Source: Solea solea (taxonomy: Eukaryota > Chordata > Actinopteri > Pleuronectiformes > Soleidae). Taken from it: a stretch of 64,000 nt of DNA. Below are positions 1 to 64,000 of this stretch, one piece after another; position 1 is the first letter of the stretch; each line of letters opens with the position of its first letter. The position numbers and the translations under genes are program-made. The notes under the pieces were generated by a model that worked only from the letters and a program-made list of their open reading frames with translations, searched no databases and had not been told where the DNA came from. The DNA lies in assembly GCF_958295425.1 (NCBI RefSeq), contig NC_081149.1, forward strand, positions 18,404,753 to 18,468,752. The letters run 5' to 3'.

Positions 1-480
1 CTGTATATTTCTAGTGTTGGATTTATTCCTGTGGATATTTATTAATCAAAGCCTGTCCACCTGTTGCTTTTTAAACATTGTGACCATTAGAACCATTGTG
101 ACCCAAACCATAACAAAAACCATGAAAAGAGCAAATTGGTTCATACTAGGTTTTAAACTAGCAGCCCACGGATCACATGTGGTCCCCCAATCAATTTCAT
201 GCGACCAGTCACTTAATATCAAGTTATTTTCCTATGTTTTTACTTATTAATAGATTTATTTTGATTCATAAATAAGTTTATATTGTGAACTATTCATAGT
301 TCCATGTCAAAACAAATGCTTTTATTTTGAAAGTATGTGAAGTATTATCATAAGTATTGTTATTTTGATAGATACACCAAATTATAAATGGTATGCATTT
401 GTATTTTAATAAATCTTAATTTTTAAATAGTAAACCAAACAAATCATCACTAAAATAATGGCTGACCTATTGTACCTTAC
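1..480. other. AT-rich intergenic DNA, no gene seen
   Basis: I see no exon, RNA gene or recognisable mobile element here. The short open frames show no codon bias or family resemblance. Confidence 0.6.
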
Positions 481-675
481 CAACATGGCTGCGTGCTTTG
501 TCCACGGGACGCTTGCCTGCGTCACTGCCGAATAAAACCGAACGCACCCGAAGAGCCAAGTATGTAAACAAGGTCATCCACTGCAGCAGAGACACAGTCC
601 AAACACTTTGTGTCGCGTTTCTGATACAAGACTAAACCTGAGACAAGAGGAAAGTGCAACAGCAGACGATAACAA
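480..675 (+). promoter_or_regulatory. Putative promoter and 5' noncoding exon of the PRY-SPRY gene
   Basis: This stretch is richer in CpG than the AT-rich DNA on either side (positions about 490-560). It ends in a good splice donor, AACAAG followed by GTAGGA, at about 675/676. The next coding exon begins behind an acceptor at about 2038 (CACTGTTTAG) and has only about 20 bases before its first ATG, so a separate upstream noncoding exon is expected and this is the best candidate. No TATA box is evident. This is inference from composition and splice signals only. Confidence 0.35.
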
Positions 676-866
676 GGTAGGAAACAATGCGTCATGTGAT
701 TATGTTGTTCTTGGTTACAGCGAGGTGGACGCAGTGAGACGCCTTATTAAACGACATTACAAATACATAGAACACATACACGTACGTAAATGTCCCACTC
801 TGTTAGATTCATAGCAGACATAAAAGTCAAAATGCACCACAAAATTGCCGCAAAGTCACACGTCAG

Positions 867-894
867 GTGTGTGTGTGTGTGTGTGTGTGTGTGT
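867..894. repeat. (GT)n microsatellite
   Basis: About 14 uninterrupted GT dinucleotides. It lies in the inferred first intron of the PRY-SPRY gene. Confidence 0.95.
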
Positions 895-1164
895 TTACAT
901 CCTGCGCAGTCATCAGTTTGTCTGGGTCGCTCTGACTGCAGAAGCTGCATGGTCACGTTTCCCCACACGCTGGTGACAGAGCATTTTCTTACAAAAAATA
1001 TTCTTTCAAATCTTTCAATAGTATTTTGCAAATGTTATTATAATTATGATTATTAATGAATCCCGTGCATATGAAACTTGAATAATACAGCTTAATGGAG
1101 CTAGATTGAACAGATTGAGACAGAATGGGGCGAAACAAACATGATGAAATACTTTCCTTATTCC

Positions 1165-1350
1165 AATTAATTCCATCCATCTTCTACTGCTTTATCCTTC
1201 ACATGAGGGTTGCAGGAGGAGCTGTGCCCCATACCAGCAGACATAGGGTGAAAGGCGGGGTACACCCTGTGTGGATCACCAGTCCATCACTGGGCCACGT
1301 AGACACAAACAACCTATTCGAATTAATTCATTCACACAATCCTCTCATGT
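1165..1350 (-). repeat. Fragment of a dispersed fish repeat (SINE-like), minus orientation
   Basis: The segment shares its parts, in the same order, with copies at 3722-3985, 24727-24940 and (inverted) 27468-27694: a CTACTGCTTTATCC terminus, a GGCGGGGTACACCCTG-type block, a CAGTCCATCAC block and an ACAAACAACC block. This is the widespread teleost element whose 3' end reads, on its own plus strand, as a GGATAAAG-type tail. The tRNA-like head is missing. I do not assign a database family name. Confidence 0.7.
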
Positions 1351-2059
1351 CTGGTTTGACATTGAAGCCTGTTCAGAGTGGTCATAACTGCTTCAGTGAC
1401 AACCAGTCTCTCACACAGGGAGAGAGGTACTAAAAATCTTATTGGCAGATAATGTTTTACACATTGGTCATGGTTCAGACTTTTCATCGCCTGGTGCTGC
1501 TCCATTTAATGATCAGTGACCTCCTTAAAGAACGCTCCAGCTGAGCACTAATGTTTCACCAGAGGAAACCTGACCCGACTGGGTTAGTTGATAATCTTTT
1601 ATGTATTTGGCAGTTGACAGTCAATGTCAAGAACAAGTCAACATTCACCTTAATAAGTTACTGTGATCACACTCAGATATTTGTTATCTAAACAGACACG
1701 TGAACTTTCCATCATGTGCTTAATGATTTACATGACATGCAGGTGTTGAGGACTGAAGTGTTACTGTTGCAGTGATGAAACTGGTATTAGATATACATCA
1801 CGCGTCACCTCTGATAGTCCACCTTTAAAGGTCCAGTTAAGTGCGTTCTATCAACACAAATTGAATACAATATTTGCAATTGTTTGCAATAGTGTGTTAT
1901 GACCTGAATGTACACTACAATCACAGATAGTTCACTTCATCAAATGGAGGATAAAATAAAGAGTTTGGTAAACGAGACATGGTGAGGTTTTATTATCAAC
2001 ACTAACCTTTCTTTATTTGTGTTTTTCACTGTTTAGGTATCGCTTACTGAGTGGCCATC

Positions 2060-4971
2060 ATGATGCAATGTTTTCACTTCATGGCGAAGCCGACCAAAAA
2101 CCTGGCGGCCAAGATAAAGGTGATTAATTTGGATGCACAATAAAAAACAAACACAGTGTGTTCAATGTGCAAACTTGTTTTGCTCCTGGTAGATGGTTCA
2201 GCTTGAAGTAGACAGTTGACATGAAAACATTCTTCCTGTAGCGCATGACTGCATCGCATGTATTCCCCCTATTCTAGATCTGGCTATTTAGAATCAGGCA
2301 GTGTCTGCAGAGAGCTGATGATGGAATGAAATGAGGTTGAGAGTTTGGAGGGAGGAGTGAGTTCTTGTTTCTGCTGACAGGAAAATGTTCTCTATTTCTC
2401 TGCAGGAATCACAGAAAAAAACCAAGAAGGACAAAGGAGAGCTTCTGGATGAGGATCAGCTGTTTGTTTTGGATCTGGCTAGAGAGCTCAGCCGAGTGTG
2501 CCAGGTACAACCTCTTCTACATTCTACACGTCTGTAGAGAACCACCTGTTGCCCTTTCAGTACTGACTTGTCTGTAATTGTGAGGTTGTAAACAATATGA
2601 AGGTGATCTGATCTACTCACAGATCAAGTCATACTAAGAGTTGTGCAGCAAGATTCACATCAGAAGCAATTATTATAATTTGTACCTTTTTCTGTGTTTC
2701 TCTCTCTCCCTTTTCTCTCGGCAGGGGTCTTCAGTGCTGGAGCACATCTGGAACGAGGATGACATCTGGTCAACTCCTCTCTGCAGGGTTTTCATCCTAC
2801 AATGGGCCTTGATGCTGGAGAGCAAGGTGCTTAATCAACAAAAAAACTAAATGATTAACTTCCAGAAGAAAGTAGAGAAGATCACATTGCTTATTCAACA
2901 TATAGGAGGTCAATTCACTACATACCTTTATGTTGTATTAGCAGAATAAGCCCATGCAGACTGATGGCTGGCCAGCAATGGAAGACTGGAAACAGCCTGA
3001 CATGATAAATGAACAAGATGTGCTGCAGGCCAAAAACATGATCCTCAACTGGATCAAGGACCTGAGAGCTCAGCCTGAGGTGAATCTTTAATAAGAAATA
3101 AAAATCTGTTTTCTGTTCACCTGACCTGAATTCAGGTTCAACTTATTTGCAATGGTCATTTTACAGCAAAGTGTGTGGCCTGGGGAGCCTGTGGCAAAAG
3201 TCCTGGAGGACCTGCAGTCAGCCTGGCGCTGGGGCCGTGTCCCCAATCTGCTGACTGCTATGGAACTGGTCATGTGGACTTTAATGCTGCAGCAGCCGGA
3301 AAAGGTAGGGATCCTTGTTATGATACACACTGTGTGCTTTACCCTTCCTCACTTTGTTGTTCAGGTGTAAAAATAGCTGTCATGGCGTGTGTTTCTGCAG
3401 GACAACATCCCACAGCAGTGGCTCTTGTGGAAGCAGAGGACTCAGAACATAGGTATCTACATTGAAATGGAATTAAGGTGAATTTTCTTGTATATTTGTA
3501 AACTTTCACACATTTATGAGTCTGTAATTTTCTCATTTCAGGTGCCATATCCTACATCCCTCAACCAGGTAAGTAATCAGCATACAAACTGTAAACCTCA
3601 TCTGTTTTATGTAAACTGATGAAAAGCACTGAACAATTTTTGCAAAATCAAAATATATAAGAACGTAGGAGAAGCTATATTAAATTTGTAGTAAAGCAGA
3701 AAGCATCCAAGTGAACATACTTGCATTGTCTACTGCTTTATCCACATGAGGGCTGTAGGGCCACTGGAGCCATACACAGATGACACAGGGCGAAAGGTGG
3801 GGTGCACCCTGGACAGGTTGCCAGTCCATCACAGAGACAAACAACCATTCACTCTCACATTCGCACCTACAGTCAATTTAGAGTGTCCAATTTACATCTT
3901 GTTTTTGGACTGTGGGAGGAAACCAGAGTATCCAGAGAAAACCCATGCAAACTCCATACAGAAAGATCTTTGGTCTTTTCTTGCTGCAAGGCAACACTGC
4001 TAGCCACTACATCACCGTGTGGCCTTCGAGTGAACAATAATAATAAAAAAACACCAAAGTAACACCCATACATATATTATATGGCACATACATGTTTTAT
4101 GTCGCATAGATACAAATATGTGAGCAGGACAATTTCAGTACAACCAACCTATTCAGAACGAAACCTATGGTCTCAGCCATAAATATTGATAATACAGCTA
4201 ATGTGTACACACTGAAAACACAATTTTACATGGAAAAATCTACTCTGTGTCAGTATTCACTCATCAGTTACGATGAAAATCTTCTTTTTCTGCAGTGTGG
4301 GACTGGATCTCAGATGCTGCAGGTACAGGATTCAGTTCACTATTAACATGCTTGTCAGTATAATCTTTGTTGAATCTGTCTACTGACTCTAACTCTTCCT
4401 CACCCCTGTAGTTGAGGTGACACTGGATCTGGACTCAGCCAACCCTGATCTGCTCATCTGCAGTGACGAGAAAAGGATGCGTTGTGGCTTTGAGAGGAAG
4501 GATGTTCCCAACTACCACCAACGCTTTGATGGCTGGTGGTGTGCCGTAGGAGTGCAGGGTTTTGGCTCTGGGCGACACTACTGGGAAGTGGAGGTGGGTG
4601 AGCGGGACTGGCGACTGGGTGTGGCTAAAGAGCCATCCCTCCGAAAAGGCTTCAAATCGCTTAACACCAACACAGGGTACCTGACCCTGCGGCTGGAGAG
4701 AGGCACTGAGCTGAAGGCACTTACTGTGCCCTTCACAGCCCTGCCACAGGGTCTTATCCCCCGCAAAGTGGGCATCTACCTTGACTACGACCAAGGCCAG
4801 CTGTCCTTTTATGACGTGGACAAACACTTGCACATTTACACCTACAATGAGAGCTTCACTGAGAAGCTGTTCCCGTTATTTGGTACGGTGGAGATCCTGA
4901 AGGATCTGGTGATCAGGGCCCCACCAGATAAGACCCAATGTCTCTGGTCCTCATCCTGTCTCTGGAGTTAA
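2060..4971 (+). CDS. Orphan PRY-SPRY (B30.2) domain protein, nine coding exons, about 399 aa
   Basis: Coding exons read by eye: 2060-2119, 2406-2504, 2725-2826, 2945-3079, 3167-3304, 3401-3452, 3542-3568, 4296-4322 and 4412-4971. All junctions are GT-AG, phases join throughout, and the total is 1200 nt including the stop. Residues about 214-399, encoded by the last exon, form a PRY-SPRY domain: an LDLDSANPDL PRY start, then GRHYWEVEVGERDWRLGVA, and a Y-rich C-terminal strand (SFYDVDKHLH). Such domains bind peptide or protein ligands in TRIM, NLR and butyrophilin proteins. The N-terminal 210 residues are Trp-rich and probably helical (exons 3-5: IWNEDDIW, QWALMLE, ILNWIKDL, WRWGRV). They show no RING, B-box or long coiled coil, so this is not a standard TRIM. 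The two 27-nt exons are unusually small. Start: the first of three in-frame ATGs (2060, 2063, 2081) behind the acceptor at about 2038; the third has G at +4 and could be used instead. I do not recognise an orthologue; a ligand-binding or innate-immune role is only inferred from the SPRY fold. Confidence 0.85.
3722..3985 (-). repeat. Dispersed fish repeat (SINE-like), minus orientation
   Basis: This is a longer copy of the element at 1165-1350, in the intron before the eighth coding exon of the PRY-SPRY gene. It has the CTACTGCTTTATCC end, GGTGGGGTGCACCCTGG, TTGCCAGTCCATCAC, the ACAAACAACCATTCACTC block, the GAGTGTCCAATTTAC block and the TTTTTGGACTGTGGGAGG block. It ends near AAACTCCATACAGAAAG. 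It lacks a recognisable tRNA head. Confidence 0.75.
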
Positions 4972-5286
4972 GTTTCCTTCTGTCATCTCTCCCTCTAAAA
5001 TCCAGTAGACATAATATAAAAGCGTAAGAAAGATATGAAACTCAGAAATCCTGATGTAAAAGATCATTAGAAGCTCCACTATGTCACTGTATGAGCTGTA
5101 CTGCTGCTGCTGCTGCTTCAATGTGATAGTTGCTACCAATCTCTCTCTATATAGGGTTATCATGTTCCACCTCTTGCTCACATGCATAATGTATTTTCAT
5201 ATTGTATATTTGAAATAATGCCTATTGTATTAATGTAATATTTTGTGCAGTGAATCCTGCATTGTGAATGCACTATATGAATATTA

Positions 5287-5292
5287 AATAAA
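5287..5292 (+). terminator. Poly(A) signal AATAAA of the PRY-SPRY gene
   Basis: AATAAA lies about 315 bases after the stop codon. The 3' UTR would be 4972 to about 5310. A second AATAAA near 5458 is a possible alternative. Confidence 0.6.
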
Positions 5293-5699
5293 CCAACTGT
5301 GACTTAAAATCACTTAAATTTCTGTTGGTTCTTTGGTGAAAGACTGCACTGTTTTGCAACAAAAATCTGAATCTCAATGTTATCTGAATCTCTCTCTGTT
5401 CCGTAAGACATTACACACACTCTCGCTTGTTACTCTAACCTCATCATATACATTGACAATAAAGCTTTTCACCCTACTCTAGTATATCACATAATAAAAT
5501 ATAGGACAGAAAACAACATTAGAGATGAACAGAATGTAAAGTGTTTACAATTTCAATGCATTTTGATGATTTTGATTTGATTATAGATTAAACTTCAAAG
5601 AGAAATATGTAGAAGGGATTGAGTGACGTTTTGCTGGTGAAGAAATAAATGCATAAAAGCTGAAAAAAAAACCCGAATTGGATGTTATTTTCAGCTTCA

Positions 5700-5906
5700 A
5701 ACATGCATGACTGACGATATTAATGACGTCCTAATGATGTCATCGGTGAGCGACAAACTCCTGTAATTCCTCTGATTGGCTAACGCGACTTCACGCCCCT
5801 ATCCGTCATCAGTCTGTCGTGACCAATCAGAGTTAGGAAACGGGGCGGGTCTTCGCGCAGCTCCGGTGTTTGGGAAAGTCGACGAGGCACTGGTGACAGA
5901 AAGACA
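5700..5906 (+). promoter_or_regulatory. recql5: recql5 promoter: CRE, two CCAAT boxes, GC box
   Basis: Within 200 bases of the recql5 ATG there is TGACGTC at 5724-5730 (CRE/ATF half palindrome), a related TGATGTCATC at about 5737-5746, an inverted CCAAT (ATTGG) at 5775-5779, a direct CCAAT at 5823-5827, a GC box GGGGCGGG at 5842-5849, and an E2F-like CTTCGCGC at about 5851-5858. No TATA box. This is the usual layout of a TATA-less housekeeping or cell-cycle promoter. The motifs are seen directly; their use is inferred. Confidence 0.6.
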
Positions 5907-19731
<13,825 letters not shown>

Positions 19732-20604
19732 TGGGAAGGGAAACCCGGCCAAACCTCTCACTCTTCATTAGTGCCTCTCATTTCAGTGATCTGACCAGGT
19801 GTCTGGTTGATTTGCTTGTTGTTGCTGCTACAGTGGTTTATGTCCATAATCAAGCCATAAAACGTGGACTGTGATGGTCTGAGAGAAGAGAATCTGCTCT
19901 GTGTGCACACCAAAATCACGTTTTCGTTACGTTTCTGCCTAAAAATAGTGTACACTTTACATCTCTGATCTCAAATTTGACTATTTCTCAAGCAGAAAGC
20001 AGACTTCATGTAACTACAAAAAGAGATCACTGTTAAGGGCTTTTACTTAAGGGCTTTCACTGTAGAGTACTACACTCAACATTCATATTTCAAGTCTATA
20101 CAGTTATTATTAGGATTTATCGTCTGGGGACCATGAATGCTTGAATTTCTTTGCCAATCTGTCAAGAAGATATTTTAGTCTGGACAAAGTTGTGGATCGA
20201 CAAAAGTCACTGACGTGTCAAAACCACAGTGCCATGTTAGAAACACCGTGGAAATGGATGACAGTAATGTGAAGTATACAGTATTTGACGTGAAAGAAAC
20301 ACTGGAAATAAATGTTTTAATGTGTGTTTAAACCACACACTTCTCTTTTGTATAGATTGTTTACTGCTGATAAATATTTTTTTACGTTTGGCTGCAGAAG
20401 AGAAAGCTAAGTAGATGACAGATACTGTATACATTTTTTTTTCTTTTTACTTTAGGTTTCCTCTTTCAGTAAAACATCATTTCTGTTGGTTGTGTTAGAG
20501 TCTCTCAGGACTGTGGAGGCCACAGTTTGTGTGATGGGATGAAGACCCAAAGAGTACTTATTTATTTTATTTTATTTTTTTACACTTTGTTTCCATATGT
20601 TTAC

Positions 20605-20610
20605 AATAAA
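20605..20610 (+). terminator. recql5: Poly(A) signal AATAAA of recql5
   Basis: AATAAA followed by a GT-rich stretch (TGTGTCCCTTATTGTGTG) about 30 bases on. It implies a 3' UTR of about 0.9 kb from 19732. Confidence 0.75.
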
Positions 20611-20639
20611 GTTTACACTGAAGAGGAACAGACTAACAC

Positions 20640-21500
20640 TGTGTCCCTTATTGTGTGTTAATTAATCGCTGCTTATGTCTTTAATTAGGACAAATAGGCT
20701 TGTTGATGGGGGGGAGGGAGGAGACGCCGGTGCCGGGGACTAATGTTGACGTCACCCCAACAGTGCTGCCTTCAGGTGCTTCATGTAATTATCAACTGCT
20801 GATCCACACTGTCATTCATTCATTCATTCACACAAAGAAACAGCAGAATGACACCACATGTCGAACACACAAGCAATAACCAAAGGTGAAATTAGCTGTT
20901 TAAAGGCTGAGTTCACAACAATACATCAACAATAAATTAGTATTTAATAACAAAAATTGTGTCATAATAAGACAATGTAATTTATTCTGCACATTACAGG
21001 GCAATCATGTGCAGTCATCACTTTTTATTGTTTTATATCTCTATTTGTGGTTGTAATGTGTAGATGTGAGAATTTGTATTACTATGTGTATTTATGTGTT
21101 ATTATGTCACATAAAGCTGCCTAGGGACAACTGGCACTTTTACTTTAAGTGAATGCTTATTTCCTTTTTTTATTTATTCATATATTTATTTATTGTGATT
21201 TATTTGTCCATAAATCACATTAGATACAGATTAAACACAAGGAGTCATGTGGCAGCAGTATTTCCGACAGCACTTGAACGCAGCATGTTTTTAGGCTCCC
21301 TCTGCTGCTGAAGCTGCAAAGAAACAGGAGAAACAGCTGTGTCATCTGTGACACATCTGCAGCTCTGAACACTCGGCTGTGGTTTGGTTCAGTACTTCCT
21401 CTGCATATGGTTCAGGACCTCAGGAGGAGGAGGAAGAAGAAGAAGCAGGTGTTCTGCCGCTGCTGCTGCTGCTGCTGCTCTTGACGGCATTTAACTAATT
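20640..21500. promoter_or_regulatory. recql5-cdr2l intergenic region with a full CRE palindrome
   Basis: The perfect 8-bp CRE TGACGTCA is at 20747-20754, about 0.9 kb upstream of the cdr2l start codon, next to a G-rich run (about 20709-20740). The rest is AT-rich with a short ATTC repeat near 20816-20830. From about 21420 composition turns purine/CTG-rich (GGA and CTG runs), probably the cdr2l 5' UTR or core promoter. Assignment of the CRE to cdr2l rather than to a distal element is inference. Confidence 0.4.
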
Positions 21501-21569
21501 TGTCTCAAAGGCGGTGCCGCCGTTGTTTGTTGTCACTTCCGGCGTGGTGAATTAGCGGATCCTATCACC

Positions 21570-21620
21570 ACTGGAGAAGAAGGAGAAGAAGAAGAAGAGG
21601 AGGAGGAGGAAGGAAGGTGA
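21570..21620. repeat. (GAA/GGA)n purine tract in the cdr2l 5' leader
   Basis: About 50 bases of almost pure purine end 16 bases before the cdr2l ATG. A (CTG)n run lies at about 21460-21479. Confidence 0.85.
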
Positions 21621-21635
21621 AGTTGTTCAGCGTTG

Positions 21636-58376
<36,741 letters not shown>

Positions 58377-58529
58377 GCTGGAGTTCCTTATCATGAACAC
58401 TCGCACTACATGCTCTAAATACAGTAATTACATTTGACTGGCATTAATTTATCTTTCTTTTTTGTTGAACATTTGCCTGCTCATGACCTTTAAGGGTTGA
58501 ACCTTTTACGTCATGCACTTAGATGATTG

Positions 58530-58560
<31 letters not shown>

Positions 58561-58987
58561 TGACTATTAAGGGGATATCTCCAATTCTATTTATGGAAAA
58601 TATTAAAGCTAAACAATTGTTAGGAAGGAAGGAAAAACATTTTTATTTGGTACTAGGGACATCTTCAACACAAAATGCTAAATTGGTAGGTTAACAATAA
58701 ATCACACAAGCTTTTTCCAGCTTGGGGTGTTGAAGTTATATCAGTGATATTTAGACTAGTGTGTGGGTGTGTGTGTGAATTTTGGCTGCCAATGTGTACT
58801 GTTCATTTGTTTTTGATGGGGATTGTCCAGGGGATTCTTTGCTTATGTGGTTTAATCACATTGTTTGTACAGCATGTGTTGCAAGTAACATAAGGTAAGT
58901 TTATTTTTTGATACTGGGATTTGTTTGTTCTACAAAATCATCAGTTGTCCTTGTGAGACTAGGTTGGAATTTGTTTCTGTTAATCCA
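58377..58987 (+). other. cdr2l: cdr2l 3' UTR
   Basis: It runs from the TGA at 58374-58376 to the poly(A) signal at 58988. It contains a (TAA)n run at about 58529-58558 and several ATTTA-like AU-rich stretches. No other feature was seen. Confidence 0.7.
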
Positions 58988-58993
58988 AATAAA
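58988..58993 (+). terminator. cdr2l: Poly(A) signal AATAAA of cdr2l
   Basis: AATAAA about 610 bases after the stop, followed by T/G-rich sequence (GTTATTCTGTTCTTG). Confidence 0.65.
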
Positions 58994-59103
58994 TGTTTCA
59001 AACGAGTTATTCTGTTCTTGAGCTGCTCAGGGAGGCAACAGATCACCCCCATGTTATAACCAGTATAAATAAAACCGGATACATGAACGCTCAGTCTGAA
59101 CAC

Positions 59104-59109
59104 TTTATT
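59104..59109 (-). terminator. arhgdia: Poly(A) signal of arhgdia (minus strand)
   Basis: TTTATT on the plus strand reads AATAAA on the minus strand. It would give arhgdia a 3' UTR of about 1.5 kb (60588 down to about 59.09 kb) and leaves about 110 bases between the two convergent poly(A) signals. Closer minus-strand signals are possible. Confidence 0.45.
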
Positions 59110-59248
59110 GTGAGCACAGGATATCAGTAAACTGTTGGAAATACAAGTAGAACACACCGAGTCAAACCCAACCCAGAGGAAAACAATCACTGATGCCTGC
59201 TGAGAGCTGAATGAAGCTGCAGACGCAGACACCATTCAAATACTCATG

Positions 59249-59294
59249 GAGTGTGTGTGTGTATATATATATATACACACATATATATATATAA
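59249..59294. repeat. (GT)n(TA)n microsatellite
   Basis: A GTGTGT run passing into TATATA and ACACAC, inside the inferred arhgdia 3' UTR. Confidence 0.9.
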
Positions 59295-60588
59295 AAAAGA
59301 GAAAAATTTCTACAGCATGACGTTAGCCACTGGTGTCGGGTTGAGGAATAATGTCTCCGCATTTTTTTCAGAAGTCAATTACAGACGTGTGACCTCACTG
59401 ATCCTGAGCACCAGGTCAGCAGGAGCAGCATGTGGTCACATAAGACTGGAGGCACAGTAAGCATTGATAACGGTGAAGTAGATACGTATAAGGTAAGCAG
59501 TTTAACAGCCCTTGTGATTGATCTAGGAAAGAACTTATGTAAAACTTGGCCTCAGATGCTCTGGACAGGAGACTGATGCAAAGTCCTATTTAGAGTTGTT
59601 AAGACATAACAGTACTGATATGGAGATAGTGTGTAAATGACGGAAAAGGGTAAATGGAGCTGATATGTTGTACATTTATTGATAAGAAATGGCTTTTTAT
59701 AAATCATTAAACCTGAAATAAAGGCATCAAGAAGTCATGTTCCCTGCCCATATATTAATAACAGTACAAGTTTTGTTAAAAAAAAATAGGCTCACAAGAC
59801 GGGCTGGCAAATACGTTCTGAAGGCAAACGGTTCAATTAGATCTTCCATTTGTTCCTGGGAGCCACATGGCTGCTAAAATACCCTGTTCATGAGAGGAAC
59901 ACAAATCTAAAGCAAGGTATAGGTACTTTATAGGTACTTTTATTTCCCCGTTCTCTCAGCAGACTTTACAGGATGCTTAACCATCTGAAAAAGGTATGGC
60001 CTAAATTCCAAAGTATTTTCCAAGACCCTGGTACAAATAATCTGCTCAAAGGCTTTAGGATGACTGAATCCAAGAGCTGTGTCCAGCAAAGGTTACGCAA
60101 ACACCGTACAGTGACCACATACAAACAGCAGTACTGCCTTCTATAATATGCTTGCCAAGGCAGATCATGGTAATCATACAAAACAATCTGAAACACTGCA
60201 AGAAAGTAAGAGAGGGAAGTGGAAAAGAAAGCAGCAATGGGGAAAAGGAAATCAGATGTGTTATCCAAGAACAGTTCACAATTTCTCTAAAACTTTTTTT
60301 TTTTTCCAAACAAACCATAACTGCAAAATCTGGATTGTCCACAGTGTTTGCTTTCTCCATTTTTTTTAAGGTTTAATACTCATGAGGAAAGTTGGGTGCA
60401 AACAAATTCAGTGTTTCTGTGGGAGGAATGAGGAAGTGACTGGAATTTAAAACGGGATATCAAAGTAATTGATGGACGGAGAGAGCAAAAGCTTAGATCA
60501 ACAAATAATCCAGGAATGACAACACGAGAGAGAGAGAGAAAGAGAGGGAAAAAGCAGGAGGACAGTGAAGAAGGATGACGTTGAGGAA

Positions 60589-64000
<3,412 letters not shown>

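Noticed and set aside
21455..21480. (CTG)n as a coding poly-Leu/Ala/Gln tract
   Set aside because: It lies upstream of the cdr2l start in the leader or promoter, outside any supported reading frame.

Overview
The window is nuclear DNA from a teleost fish, probably a percomorph. Vertebrate genes are split by GT-AG introns, microsatellites are abundant, a Tc1-type transposon relic is present, and several copies of a short tRNA-headed repeat typical of fish genomes are scattered through the introns. The gene set (recql5 with smim5 nested inside it, cdr2l, arhgdia) corresponds to genes on human 17q25, so this is a rearranged segment of conserved synteny.

Layout. (1) 0.5-5.3 kb, plus strand: a nine-exon gene for an orphan PRY-SPRY (B30.2) protein of about 399 residues with no RING, B-box or recognised partner domain. 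(2) 5.7-20.6 kb, plus strand: complete recql5 (19 coding exons, about 1006 residues), with a CCAAT/GC-box/CRE promoter just upstream. Inside its seventh intron, on the minus strand, lies a two-exon gene for a 71-residue single-pass membrane protein that I identify as smim5. (3) 21.6-59.0 kb, plus strand: cdr2l, five coding exons, about 478 residues. Its fourth intron is 30.2 kb long and almost entirely a 38-bp tandem satellite. (4) 59.1-64.0 kb, minus strand: the 3' part of arhgdia, tail-to-tail with cdr2l, with a degraded Tc1/mariner element in its last intron.

The outstanding object is the satellite at about 27.3-56.9 kb, some 750 monomers. The monomer, read in the direction of cdr2l transcription, has a perfect branch-point sequence (TACTAAC, or TACTATAC/TACTAAAC variants) followed by a T6 polypyrimidine run, and the consensus monomer contains no AG dinucleotide. 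It looks like a 3' splice site without its acceptor, repeated hundreds of times. The real acceptor of cdr2l exon 5 lies at the end of one such monomer, which supplies its branch point and pyrimidine tract. The array has higher-order structure: a block of about 2.85 kb recurs, and each block carries one decayed tRNA-Arg-like sequence in minus orientation (seven copies). Copies differ by exact multiples of 38 bp. A second tRNA relic (tRNA-Trp-like with anticodon GCA), flanked by 18-bp direct repeats, sits between the array and exon 5.

The genes do not form a pathway. RECQL5 is a nuclear helicase, CDR2L a coiled-coil cytoplasmic protein, ARHGDIA a Rho GTPase chaperone and SMIM5 a small membrane protein. 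Exon boundaries were read by eye from splice signals, reading-frame continuity and remembered family sequence; no alignment was run.
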